This document shows positions 34,005 through 64,000 of a stretch of DNA of 64,000 nucleotides, piece after piece. This DNA comes from Tretioscincus oriximinensis (taxonomy: Eukaryota; Chordata; Lepidosauria; Squamata; Gymnophthalmidae). Each line of letters begins with the position of its first letter. The first letter of the stretch is position 1. Both the position numbers and the translations under genes were made by a program. Location: contig JAJVDF010000206.1 in assembly GCA_022410635.1 (NCBI GenBank), positions 447,320 through 511,319 on the forward strand. The letters are read 5' to 3'. Under the pieces are notes generated by a model that saw only the letters and a list, made by a program, of their open reading frames with translations, did not search any database and was not told the origin of the DNA.

Positions 34005-35022
34005 AACAAGATTGACCACAGGGGCTTGCCACTTTTTAGCAAGGCCCTTGGTCAATTGCAGCAATAAGTAAGAGACCCAATATATAAAAATGTCTATAAA
34101 AGTCTCATGAGTCTCTAAGTTCAAAGTCCTTTAAAAGTGGCTCCTGCTGCTTCTGGTCCNGGTCTGGATGGAATGGAAGTCCTTCCGTGAAGATCCAGTA
34201 TGCCTCCAATGTGGGTTGTACCTCAGTCACTCTTCCGGGTGTGGTGGCCATCAGCTCTTGGTCTCCCGGCTCCTCCGCTGGTCCTGGACGCCTGGACAAG
34301 GCCTCGGCCACCTTGGATGATGTCACCAGGGCTCTCCTCCGACAAGTGCTGCCATTTTTGTAGTTTTTGACCACCTCTCTCAGCCTTTCCACACCAGCCC
34401 AAGGAATCATGGTCTGCTTGAAGTAGGTAATGCTGGCCCCACCAACATGGACCTAATTTACACATGGCCAGGCATCGCCTCTTTGAAGTGGACAGGTGGA
34501 TTTCTGCAGCAGCCAGTTTCTTGCTAAGGAACAAGACAGAATATTGCTGCCTGTCTGTTTCCTCCATTTCACCCACGCTGCCAGCTTCAGCAACCTGAGT
34601 TCTCTCCATGGCCTTGGCTCTAGTTTCCATGAAACAACACTAAATACAGATACTTATTGCTCAATTCTGCTATCTTTGTTGTTATTTCCACTTGTTGTTC
34701 ACACTACAACAAACTTTCTCCTCAGAAACAGATGTTAGAACCAGATTCACTACAATACCCAAGTCTAAACCTCGTGAATCTGTTTTCAATTGGACAGAAG
34801 GTACACTACCTACACCAGTACAATTACCTCATGTACCTCTGTTAGTTCCAATTGGGTTCTATTAAACCCCACTGCTATAATGCACTGGATCCTACTGGAT
34901 CCCACTAAATCTGTCACCAATTATAAGTGATGATCACCAGATCACTGGCAGATCCCACACTGGATCCTTCTGCCGGATCCCACACCGGATCCTTGTCAGA
35001 TCCCACCGCTGCCACCAAAAAT
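34005..35022 (-). pseudogene. Gypsy retrotransposon internal region with large deletion
   Basis: In minus orientation the region starts with TTTTGGTGGCAGCGGTGGGA, the leader sequence that follows the 5' LTR in many vertebrate gypsy elements, then a GGATCC-rich leader. A gag-like start (METRAKAMERTQV, 34630) runs in the same frame straight into an RNase H region. That region reads SKKLAAAEIHLST, then ADHDSLGW, then a frameshifted EALSRR motif near 34300. Gag body, protease, most reverse transcriptase and integrase are absent. The 5' LTR is also missing. It is a dead, internally deleted element. Confidence 0.75.
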
Positions 35023-35318
35023 TAGTGATAGGAATGGATTGAAATCTTGCTTTTTCCATATTATACCTGGGATGAATTAGTGGATTATCAATATGTTTAG
35101 CTCTACCTTTTCAAGAAGTAGGCAACTCCACTAAATTTGAAATCTCGTGTACATTGTGCATTGAAATGTCATAGATTCATTTTAAAGAAATGGCTGGATC
35201 CAGAAAATCTAGCAAGAGGGTCTTGTAGAGACTAACAACAAAAAGACGGACAGAATGAGCTTTTGTAGACCAGTTCAAAAAAGTAATCAACAAAGCTCAT
35301 GATGACTATCTATTTCTT

Positions 35319-36218
35319 CACGAGGAGTGTACATAAGAACATAAGAACATAAGAACATAAGAAGAGCCATACTGGATCAGGCCACAGCCCATCAAGTCCA
35401 GCATTCTGTGTCACACAGAGGCCCACCAGATGCACCTGGGCAGTCTGAACAGAGGAAAGCAAAATATGCTCCTGTTCATGACTCCCTGCAAATGGTATTT
35501 CAAGAGTCCTGCCTGTTGCTCCATCCAGGAGGCGACATCCAGACAACTATCCTAGTATCCATTTATACCCTTAGTATCCATAAACCTGTCTAGTCCTGTC
35601 TTGAAACTATCCAAGCTGTTAGCTACCACGACCTCTTCAGGAAGTAAATTCCACAGGCCGATGACCCTCCGGGTGAAAAAATACTTTCCTTTGTCTGTTC
35701 TTACTTTTCTACCCAAGAGTTTTAAGGAGTGCCCTCTGGTCCTTGTGTTGTGTGATAGAGAAAACATTTTTTCTCTATTCACCCTGTCGATCCCATGCAT
35801 GATTTTGTACACTTCAATCATATCACCCCTCAAACGTCTCCTTTCAAGGCTGAAGAGGCCCAGACGTTGCAGCCTTGCTTCATAAGGGAGGTGCTCCAGA
35901 TCCTTGACCATTTTTGTTGCCCTTTTCTGCACCTTCTCCAGTTCCAAAATATCCCTCTTGAGATGTGGTGACCAGAAGGAGACACCCCTCAAAACCCTAG
36001 CAGACACCTCCTGTACAACGTAATGATGTCACAGGATCCTGTACGCTGCCCGCAATTACATATCCTGCTAATTTAAATCCTGTCCTATTATGCTAAATTA
36101 AAGAAGTAGATGTGTCTACGAAAGCTTATGCCACCCACTTTTCTCAAGTTAGTCTCAAAGTGCTGCTAGCTCCTTTGCTGAACTTTCTACTAGACTAACA
36201 CGGCTATTTCTCTGAAAT
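35319..36218 (-). mobile_element. Composite insertion: foldback half + segment X, with 12-bp target duplication
   Basis: The unit is flanked by exact 12-bp repeats. On the minus strand it begins ATTTCAGAGAAATAGCCGTG and runs to the centre of a foldback (36218-36097, ending near CATCTACTTCTT). It then switches to segment X (36096-35980) and ends with X bases 35330-35319. X is the inverted counterpart of 38832-38985 (shared GGACAGGATTTAAATTAGCA, CATCATTACGTTGTACAGGA, TGTCTGCTAGGGTTTTGA). A CR1-like LINE sits inside X. See the findings for interpretation. Confidence 0.75.
35331..35979 (-). pseudogene. CR1-like LINE, 5'-truncated ORF2 C-terminus and 3' UTR
   Basis: Minus-strand ORF2 runs open from SPHLKRDILELEKVQKRATK through GLFSLERRRLRGDMIEVYKI, NTRTRGHSLKLLGRKVRTDK and WNLLPEEVVVANSLDSFKTG to a stop after KGINGY. 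The ~250-bp 3' UTR ends in four ATGTTCTT-type octamers. No stop or frameshift interrupts the ~140 codons, so this copy is young. X resumes on the far side (ACACTCCTC) with no target duplication, as is usual for CR1. Confidence 0.9.
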
Positions 36219-36267
36219 TATCTATTTCTTGTTAGTCTCTATGGTGCTATAAGACCCCCTTGCTAAA

Positions 36268-38830
36268 TTATTCCATTTATTGATATGATTCTTTTACCGC
36301 ATCCAGTATGCCTCATTTTTCCTGATCTGTAGTAAAAATCCTTACTAGGCATGGTATTTTACTTCAAAATATTTAATTGAAAATCCTTGCCCCCTTTAGT
36401 CTTGACTTGTATATAAAATGGTACTATTTCAAAGCAAACTGTTATTCTGCCCACAAGTGAAGGAACAAACGCTTCCTGTCCTCTTACTGTATCTGTCTTT
36501 AACATTTTTGCCATCCTTGTGAATATCAAGCACTGACTGTACAACAATCCATCATACAACTTTCTGCTTCTGTTTTAAATATATAATATTCTTGAGTGCA
36601 GAATTACAAAACCAATACTTTATGTCTCTGTTGTGTTTTTCTCAGCATGCCGTATAGTTGAATCCGAGTGAGGATGAACAAAAGGACGCTAAAGCATTTG
36701 CAGACTTTCTTGGGATGACTTCAACTACCATGAATGTCAATACTTATTTCTGAAGAAAACACCATTCCAGGAAGCTTGCTGCACAAACCTTATTTATAGA
36801 ATCACTGAACAGAAAAGGTCATCTGTTTCTGTACTGCAGCTGAGCCCTTCATGGTCAATTCCTGTTGCACGGATATCCAATCTCATTTTATCTTTAAAAA
36901 GGAAAGAAAATAAGTGTATGCCCTAAAATGGCTTTTCTGGGACAAGTAAACAGTGTCACAGAAAGCCAAAGTCAAATAGGAAAAAGGCATTCTTGAGTTC
37001 CAAGCATGGTTCACATTCTAATGTTCTTCTGATCCTTTTTGTGTTGTGCATGCAAGTGAAAAATGTTAATGATAAGGGCAGCACACAGAGACAGGCAGAC
37101 AGACAGACAGTTCATGTAAAGGGGTGTTGGTGGGAGGGCTAGATTCATTCCATCGATTCCTGTTTTTATCATTTGGAAAGAAACTTCTTTCTATGTCCTG
37201 GGAGAGCCTCCATCGATCAGAACCAGAACTTGTGATCATATACAGATGGCATTGTCCACATTGGCCCCNTCCATTAACATTTTGTGATAGGAATTAGAGA
37301 AGGGTTGAAAACATGAGGACACCATACCTTTTATGTATGGGCCCTCTGGATCTGTCCTTTGGTTATGTTGGAGCACAACTTTGATCTGCTGCAGCTCTAA
37401 GGACATCTGCAAAACAACAGTAATTCAAAAGGACTGTCTCTAATGGTAATAAGTTAATAGTCCTCTCTGATACAGCAGAGATTTCTGCTTTGAAAGACAA
37501 ACTCTATTTGAAGTGTTTTCCCGTCAAAATTCCACTCAAGAGCTAACGGTGGGGGAGAAGCCCCTTGAAATGGCCTGTCAGCAGTTAGCAGCTGAAGAAC
37601 AGGGTCAATTGTAGGGCAACCAGGTGTCACCTTTCATATCAGATCATCCTTTTCATAGGATCACCTTTATTTTCAAATCTTCAATAACAAATAGAGCGGT
37701 AACTGATGAGGCTCTTTCTTTTTTACAACTATTGGTTGCAGTGCTTGAGTGAAAACTCCACCTCTACTGCTAGAATTCACAGAAGAAAGGAAGTCACCAT
37801 TTACAGCATTATATTTCAACAGTTGATAGAACTAAGCAGGAAGGAGAAGAAAAATTGAAAAAGGAGGAAGAACTAGGTGAAGATTAAATGAACTTCAGAG
37901 GTTAACCATAGAGCCTATCTGATCCGCTATCATTACTGCGGTGATTTGCATGTGAGGCACAGCAACACTTTCTTGTTAAAACTTTCTTGTTGAACTAATG
38001 TTCGTTCTGCAAAAGGACTGTTCTAATTGTCATTCTGCAATGATTTTTAAAAATCATATCTGACCAGTGTCAATCATATGAGCACTGTAACCTTTTTTGC
38101 CATCCTTGTGAATATCAAGCACTGATTGTATAACAATCCATCCTTTTTTGTTTAACACATTTTATTTAATTTTCAATACAGTACAATCCATTTCAAAATT
38201 CCATTCATCAGTGTTTTTTAAAAATGGAAGGGGCATATGTGCACCTTATCCTATGCTGGGAAGTAAGGCTGGGTAGTCATCAGGTTCCTTCTGTGGGTAG
38301 CACCAGAATGATCCCTAATTTATGGCAGCCACCTCAGGAACACCTAGACTATCCTAGGGATCTTGCAGATTTTCCAAAAGGAAAGTATTTAAGGCCTAAT
38401 TTGTGACATCACTGAATATATTTTACTCTAGGGTTTGGCTGAAGAGACAAATTCCCCTCCTGACTTTCAGACACTGTTATTGTTTTTAATATTGATTTTG
38501 TGGGGGTTTTTTATGGCCGTTACCTACCCTGAGACTTTCTGGCACAGGATGGGATAAAAGTAGAAAGATAGGAAGAGATTTGGCCAACAAAGAACCTTAA
38601 ATCTACCCCAGTAGCCAACTAATGACCAGTACTGTTGCTTAAGTAAAAGTGTATTATATGTGCAGGTGTCTCTGTACAGTTCAGAACAAGCAGTGTAACA
38701 TAGGCTCACAAAGACCATATTACATCATTTTACTATTTGGTAGGATTTTTATTAAGATTCTTTCTCTAATTCTGACCAAAATTATAACATCCTGTTTCCC
38801 TCATTTATTGCACAAATGTGGATGCTCAAA
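36268..38830. other. Intergenic with an L2-type 3' end near 38440-38570
   Basis: A (CAGA)n run lies at 37094-37110. At 38470-38570 ATTGTTTTTAATATTGATTT, TGGCCGTTACCTACCC and GATGGGATAAAAGTAGAAAG form an L2-like 3' UTR. T-rich sequence at 38150-38215 may be an L1 3' end in minus orientation. No gene is seen. Confidence 0.4.
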
Positions 38831-38831
38831 A

Positions 38832-40145
38832 TTTAGCGTAATAGGACAGGATTTAAATTAGCAGGATATGTAATTGTAGGCAGCGTACAGGAACCTGGGA
38901 CATCATTACGTTGTACAGGAACCTGATGCAAAAGTGGTAGATGTGTCTGCTAGGGTTTTGATGGGTGTCTCCTTCTACACTCCTCCCCATGGCACCAAGT
39001 TGCTGTCAGGGGCTGTTAGGCTGCTGGCAAGCAAAAGCTCTGTCACCACCAGATATGCTGGCACTTGCCATTCAGCTTCTCCACTGGGAAAGCCCAAAGA
39101 CCCCGGCCTCGAGTAGTTGGGAGACCCAGACACTAGGGGTTCCTGATCCATTGAGCCCGAGGTTTTAGGGGCCTTCCTCCTGGCCAGCAATAGGTAAAGG
39201 TGGAAGAGTATATGCTGGGTCTTCAGTGGGTGTCTTCATCCACATAACCCACAGCATCCAGTTATCAGCAGGAACTGATGGGCTGATGGCAGGCAAAAGC
39301 CCCCCACCCCCTGATTCCAAGTTGCTGGAAGAAGGTGCGAGCCCTCTGCCAAGCAAAAACTGCATTGCCACTTGTTAGAAGGGATGGTGGAGACAGCAGG
39401 GAGGAAGGCCGTGGCACCAGCATCATTCCCCTACTGCCCTCGCATGCTCACTCTCCCATCCACCCACCCATCCACTTGCCCTCCCTCCCGCTCATTGCTG
39501 CTTGCTTCTTGCTCGCTCACCTATCCATCCTTCTGTTCGCCTCCGCATGCCTACTCTCCCGCCCATCCATCCTCCTCTTCCCTTAACTACTTTCTGCTTG
39601 CCCCCACAAATGCTCCTCTGATGCCCCCCAGCCTCAACCCAAGTCAGGCCTGCTGTTGGTGGAAGCAGTGGCATTGTAGCTCTTGGATCTCACCGCCGCC
39701 TCTGCCACTACACTGACCAGGCTGATCTGGACATTGGATGCTGGTGTTGCTTCTGGAAGGCAGGGCAAGTCTATCACAGGTGCACTTGTGCCAAGGGCCC
39801 AGACCAGCATGGCTGGATCAGGTCTGGAGGAAGAGGAGGATTCAATTAAACTGGGGAGTGAGGTGGGGAAAGGAATAGGATGGGAGGAACGAAGGGGGAG
39901 GGCATAAGGAAGGGGAGGAATAAAAGCAGGAAGAGACGAATGAGAGGGTGGAAGAGGAGTGTGGGGGGAAGAAGGTGGTAGTGGACATTGGGGGGAAGAG
40001 GACAATGCAGGTGAGATAGGGTGGATTGCAGTGAGGTGGGATAAGTGAGATGGATTAGGAGGGAGGAGGAGGAAAAGGAGGAAAGAGTGGGGTGGGGCGC
40101 CTTGGGGTGTTGGGCCCAGGGGTGGAGAAGGGGTGCTAGAGACCC
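38832..40145. repeat. GC-rich composite repeat (segment X parent, tandem units, polypyrimidine and polypurine tracts)
   Basis: The left 150 bp is the inverted counterpart of the X segment at 35980-36096. From 38965 a diverged tandem unit of about 262 bp appears: TGGGTGTCTCCTTCTACACT with GGCAAGCAAAAGCTC, and at 39227 GTGGGTGTCTTCATCCACAT with GGCAGGCAAAAGCCC. A third partial lies near 39325-39375. Next comes a CCAT/CTCC-rich pyrimidine tract (39420-39600) and, beyond 39830, a GGA-rich purine tract to 40110. The layout recalls composite SINE-VNTR elements, but no family name can be given. Confidence 0.55.
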
Positions 40146-42734
40146 ATTCAATGCACTTGCATGAATGAGTTTAATCTTCTAGACACCTACTTGATGCCTT
40201 ACAAACAAAGCCACTAACCACAAAAGGAAAGAATCCAGAAAGATTCAGCAAGTCATTTGATGAATGAGATTCTGCACAGGATGGGTGTGAAGATAAAATA
40301 TGATGGCATTAATAGGCCACTATGTACCACTTCAGTAAAAACGTCTTAAAACTGCACACCAAAATGTGTATGAAAAGGCAATTGTTCAAGGAAAAATACT
40401 GCATATAAAGATTTATTTACTTGTTTAAATTTCACAACAAAGATAAAAGGTGTTAACTGTTTTATAGAATTACAAACATATTAAAATACTGCAAATAATT
40501 TGTGGCAGCAGATCTTCTAATAATACAAAATCAAATTATGGAGTTGATTACAAGGCGCAGAGATTGAAGAAGTCAAAGAAATTTCACTGAAGATCAAACA
40601 ATATCAACTCTTCTTAAATTGAGATACATAGTAATTCTGAAGGCCAGTAATTCTGATGCCTAATTCTTTTGGAAGTTGCCACAGGAAAAGGCAAAGATAC
40701 CTTAACTTGAATAGAAAAATATTATAATTTGCTACTCTTTTATGATTGCCACAATCTATTTAAATCTAAAAGAAGCCCCCTAGTCAACAACTTATCAAGT
40801 TTAGGAATTTGCAGCATCATTCCAACAGATGATTGCCGTATAAATTTCCACCGGGGAAGAATTCATGACTACATCAAGCAGCTTATGCTTGACGTTCATC
40901 GTAGAAGGAGGGATGGGCTGGCATGTGAGCCATCTCTCAGTGGCCTCAGATGTATTTTTACTGTGGATGAACACAACCTGAAACTTCATATGGATTTTAT
41001 CCTGTTAGCCACAGTCCAATCCTCAGAAAGAGACTAAATTTCTCCTTACTTGCATCAGATACTTGCATTTCAGCTACTTGCTGGTGACTATAACACACCT
41101 TCCCTTGGCTTCCTTTGCTGCAAACTATAATGCATCGCGTAGCTTGGGGTAAGCCACAAATTCTGCACTTCCCCATCCAGCACTCCTCCCCCCGTGCAGG
41201 AGGAAGGACCCCGTGCTCCCTCTGAGGCCCCACTTACCCCATGTAGCACAAAACGCTTGTGTTCAGTTTTCATTCTATGCCAGAAGCAGGAGAAAAACCA
41301 TCCCCTGAGCAGCTAGCAGTGTCACAGTAGATGCACCTAGCCTGCAAACTCAGGGATTTTTTTCTCTCTCATCAATGTCAAAAGCCCACAATCAAAAGGC
41401 TTTTTAGTGGCATTTGGAGATAAAGGAGGGTGGGAGGGTCCAGTTTGTGCCCCTCCCATCCTGTGCCTGAGGCTGTCACACTGCTCACTTATTTCAGTTT
41501 TTCAGTGTATTCTATAAAGGTTATGCACAGAATTGGACCAGTATGCCAAGTATGTCTGAATAGCACAAAACCCAAATTTTGTAATCTAGGTGCAAGGTTA
41601 ATTTAATGCATCCTAAAAAAACCTGCTATTTAAAAGCTGCTCATTATACTGCTGGCTTAGATCCAGCTGCTAATTTACTGGGACACTGCGTGGAATTTCT
41701 CATATGCCAGCCCACTATTAGCCCTTTCAGGTGCATTCCCTCTAGGAAAGGTGGATTAGGAATGTGATGAATGCTGCTATTTGTGAATGACCCTTCATGT
41801 ATACTGTTGCCCAATCACGTTTCCCCCTAAGTGAAGGACTTTACATTCATCTCCATTACATTCCCCTCCCTGCCTAAGGGTAGAGCCAGCTGCCAGCAAT
41901 GGCTGCCATTTTAAAAAATGTTATAAAATCAGAGAACATATTCTAGTAGTTGTAATCTATTTAAACAGAAAGCCCATCCTTTCAGATGCTTGAAACAAAC
42001 AATAGGAATAGTTTTCTTCCACAATGGCTAGCTAGTAAAGCTTTTCCAAGGGCATCTGGCTGCCAGACATAATATTGCCCTTGTCTAGCGAGAGCCAACC
42101 TTGGTGATAACCAGGCTGTCAATTCAGATAGACCTCCTACTGGATATGTCTATCAGATACGTAGGGCCACTGTTATTCGTCCTATGCTGAAACCCAAAGG
42201 CTGCAGAAAAATTGTGACTCTGAAACAGCTTTCCAGGGAGCAAAAAAATAAAATAAAACCTATCAAAGGTTGGGATGCCAAAGTCCTGCAGTTTGCTCTA
42301 TCAGGAATTATTTCTATAAGACTTCGATGAATGCTTGTTTTTAAAAACAAAAAAAAAGGGTAATGTATTTGTTACAAATAGCAGAGACGGCAGTGCTGTG
42401 TTTATGCAATTTTCTCCATTACTCTAACGTTCTTCCAACTCCATCCCACCCCCCAGTTAAAACAAGGCTGACCTCAATGCCTCCTTCATTTTGCTCTCAC
42501 GTCAACATGACTCTTCAACTTGTAGCTGCAAAATGCACAGCAATGGATAGGAGCCAATTAGGTGCTGCATTCAAGCAGAACTAATCCTAAATAAAAGGGC
42601 CTTTTAAATAAAAAACAGTCAGGTCTGTTCTATAAAATTCAGTCCCACAGAAATTGCACAATCAGCCAAATGGATACAACCTTAAAACACTTTACAATCT
42701 CAACAACCCTGGATGCAGTTAATAGCTGTATTGA
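40146..42734. other. Intergenic 3' flank of TTC27
   Basis: Nothing is recognised. A 102-codon plus-strand frame (40729..41037) has no known motif. The region directly follows the predicted TTC27 cleavage site. Confidence 0.4.
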
Positions 42735-42750
42735 ACAGAAAGAAAAAACA

Positions 42751-42756
42751 TTTATT
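42751..42756 (-). promoter_or_regulatory. TTC27: TTC27 polyadenylation signal AATAAA
   Basis: A canonical AATAAA lies on the minus strand 86 nt after the stop codon. A U/GU-rich stretch (TGTTTTTTCTTTCTGTT) follows immediately, as expected for a downstream element. Cleavage is predicted near 42735-42740, giving a 3' UTR of roughly 100 nt. Longer UTR forms are possible. Confidence 0.75.
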
Positions 42757-42841
42757 AAGTGGTATAAGGAATTTGATTTGTAGCCAATGACATTTGCCAG
42801 TGTTGTCTTTCCATCCTTCCAGGAAACTATAGCTTCTTTTC

Positions 42842-63676
<20,835 letters not shown>

Positions 63677-63932
63677 TTAAAGAAGGCAACGGAAAATAAT
63701 AAATTAGGAGCATTTACTTTGCTACATGTCTAAAAATCTTGAAATGACAAAAACAAAATATAATGCTGAATGAGGTACCAGTAATCAAAAACAAAATTTT
63801 AAAATATAACTTTTATTTTTCAAATATTTCTTTTTCTTGCCAGAATAGACATAATACACAATTATTATTTGGGATGTCATTGACATAGATTCCCAAGACC
63901 TATATCTACAAGAATGCAAGATATGTACTCAT

Positions 63933-64000
63933 CAGGGCTTTTTTTCTGACGGAACGCACCGGAACGCAGTTCCAGCACCTTTTATTTAGGCGGGGGCGCG
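63933..64000 (+). mobile_element. hAT non-autonomous element, left end (runs off window)
   Basis: CAGGGCTTTTTTTCTGACGG matches the left terminus of the 30118 element, followed by GCACCTTTTATTTAGGCGGG, also shared. The element continues past the right edge, so its target duplication cannot be checked. Confidence 0.8.

Larger units (their letters stand above)
35204..36267. mobile_element. Foldback element A (CTCTGAAAT family), split by a 900-bp insertion
   Basis: The left part, 35204-35318, has TAGCAAGAGGGTCTTGTAG, GAGACTAACAA and GAATGAGCTTTTGTAG. The right part, 36219-36267, has the mirror CTTGTTAGTCTCTATGGTGC and AAGACCCCCTTGCTA. Deleting 35319-36218 and one copy of the 12-bp repeat TATCTATTTCTT (35307-35318, 36219-36230) restores a continuous ~150-bp palindrome. 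So A was in place before the nested insertion arrived. Confidence 0.8.

Noticed and set aside
40729..41037. 102-codon plus-strand open frame just downstream of TTC27
   Set aside because: No recognisable family and no splice or promoter evidence; A/T-rich chance frame is more likely.
1..42734. Expected exons of LTBP1 or another neighbour of TTC27
   Set aside because: No EGF-like or TGF-beta-binding cysteine pattern was seen on either strand; the interval reads as intergenic.

Overview
The window is nuclear DNA from a vertebrate, almost certainly a squamate reptile. Evidence: one spliced vertebrate gene, no bacterial-style coding, L2, CR1-like and L1 LINE fragments, tRNA-derived SINEs resembling squamate Sauria/Squam-type SINEs, and several hAT and Tc1-type palindromic elements. 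A gecko-type lizard is my best guess; the species cannot be read from this. About 55 isolated single N characters are base-level ambiguities, not scaffold gaps.

The only protein-coding gene I can support is the 3' part of TTC27 (tetratricopeptide repeat protein 27) on the minus strand. Five coding exons lie at 63503-63668, 58884-59081, 47421-47532, 44599-44699 and 42842-42964. They have consistent splice phases, GT/AG borders and a poly(A) signal at 42751-42756. Upstream exons lie beyond the right edge. Positions 1 to about 42,730 are downstream of the gene; in mammals this interval faces LTBP1, but I see no LTBP1 exon here.

The rest is intergenic or intronic and full of mobile elements. From left to right: an (ATT)n tract; foldback elements near 3.6 and 6.1 kb; an L2 3' end (6.6-6.9 kb) and an L2 reverse-transcriptase fragment (9.3-10.6 kb, minus); a foldback at 13.0 kb; a four-unit minisatellite (14.2-14.7 kb); palindromes at 15.9, 16.2 and 22.7 kb; a 630-bp hAT element with 8-bp target duplication (25.6-26.2 kb) inside an LTR-like segment; SINEs at 27.8-28.3 kb; a GC-rich hAT element (30.1-30.6 kb); an L1 fragment split by a SINE (31.4-32.3 kb); a gypsy LTR element with a large internal deletion (33.5-35.0 kb); a nested foldback/retroelement complex (35.2-36.3 kb); and a GC-rich composite repeat (38.8-40.1 kb). 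The TTC27 introns hold SINEs, L2 and CR1-like LINEs, a 159-bp near-perfect hairpin at 46.1 kb, a Tc1-type MITE and another hAT start at the right edge.

Three observations stand out. (1) Three of the four TTC27 5' splice sites here have the 3' tail of an antisense retroelement within 2 to 17 nt. (2) A palindromic repeat family carries 12-14 bp target duplications sharing a CTATTTC core with its own terminus, which fits target-primed retrotransposition of a hairpin RNA better than cut-and-paste. (3) A three-level nest at 35.2-36.3 kb can be dissected base by base.
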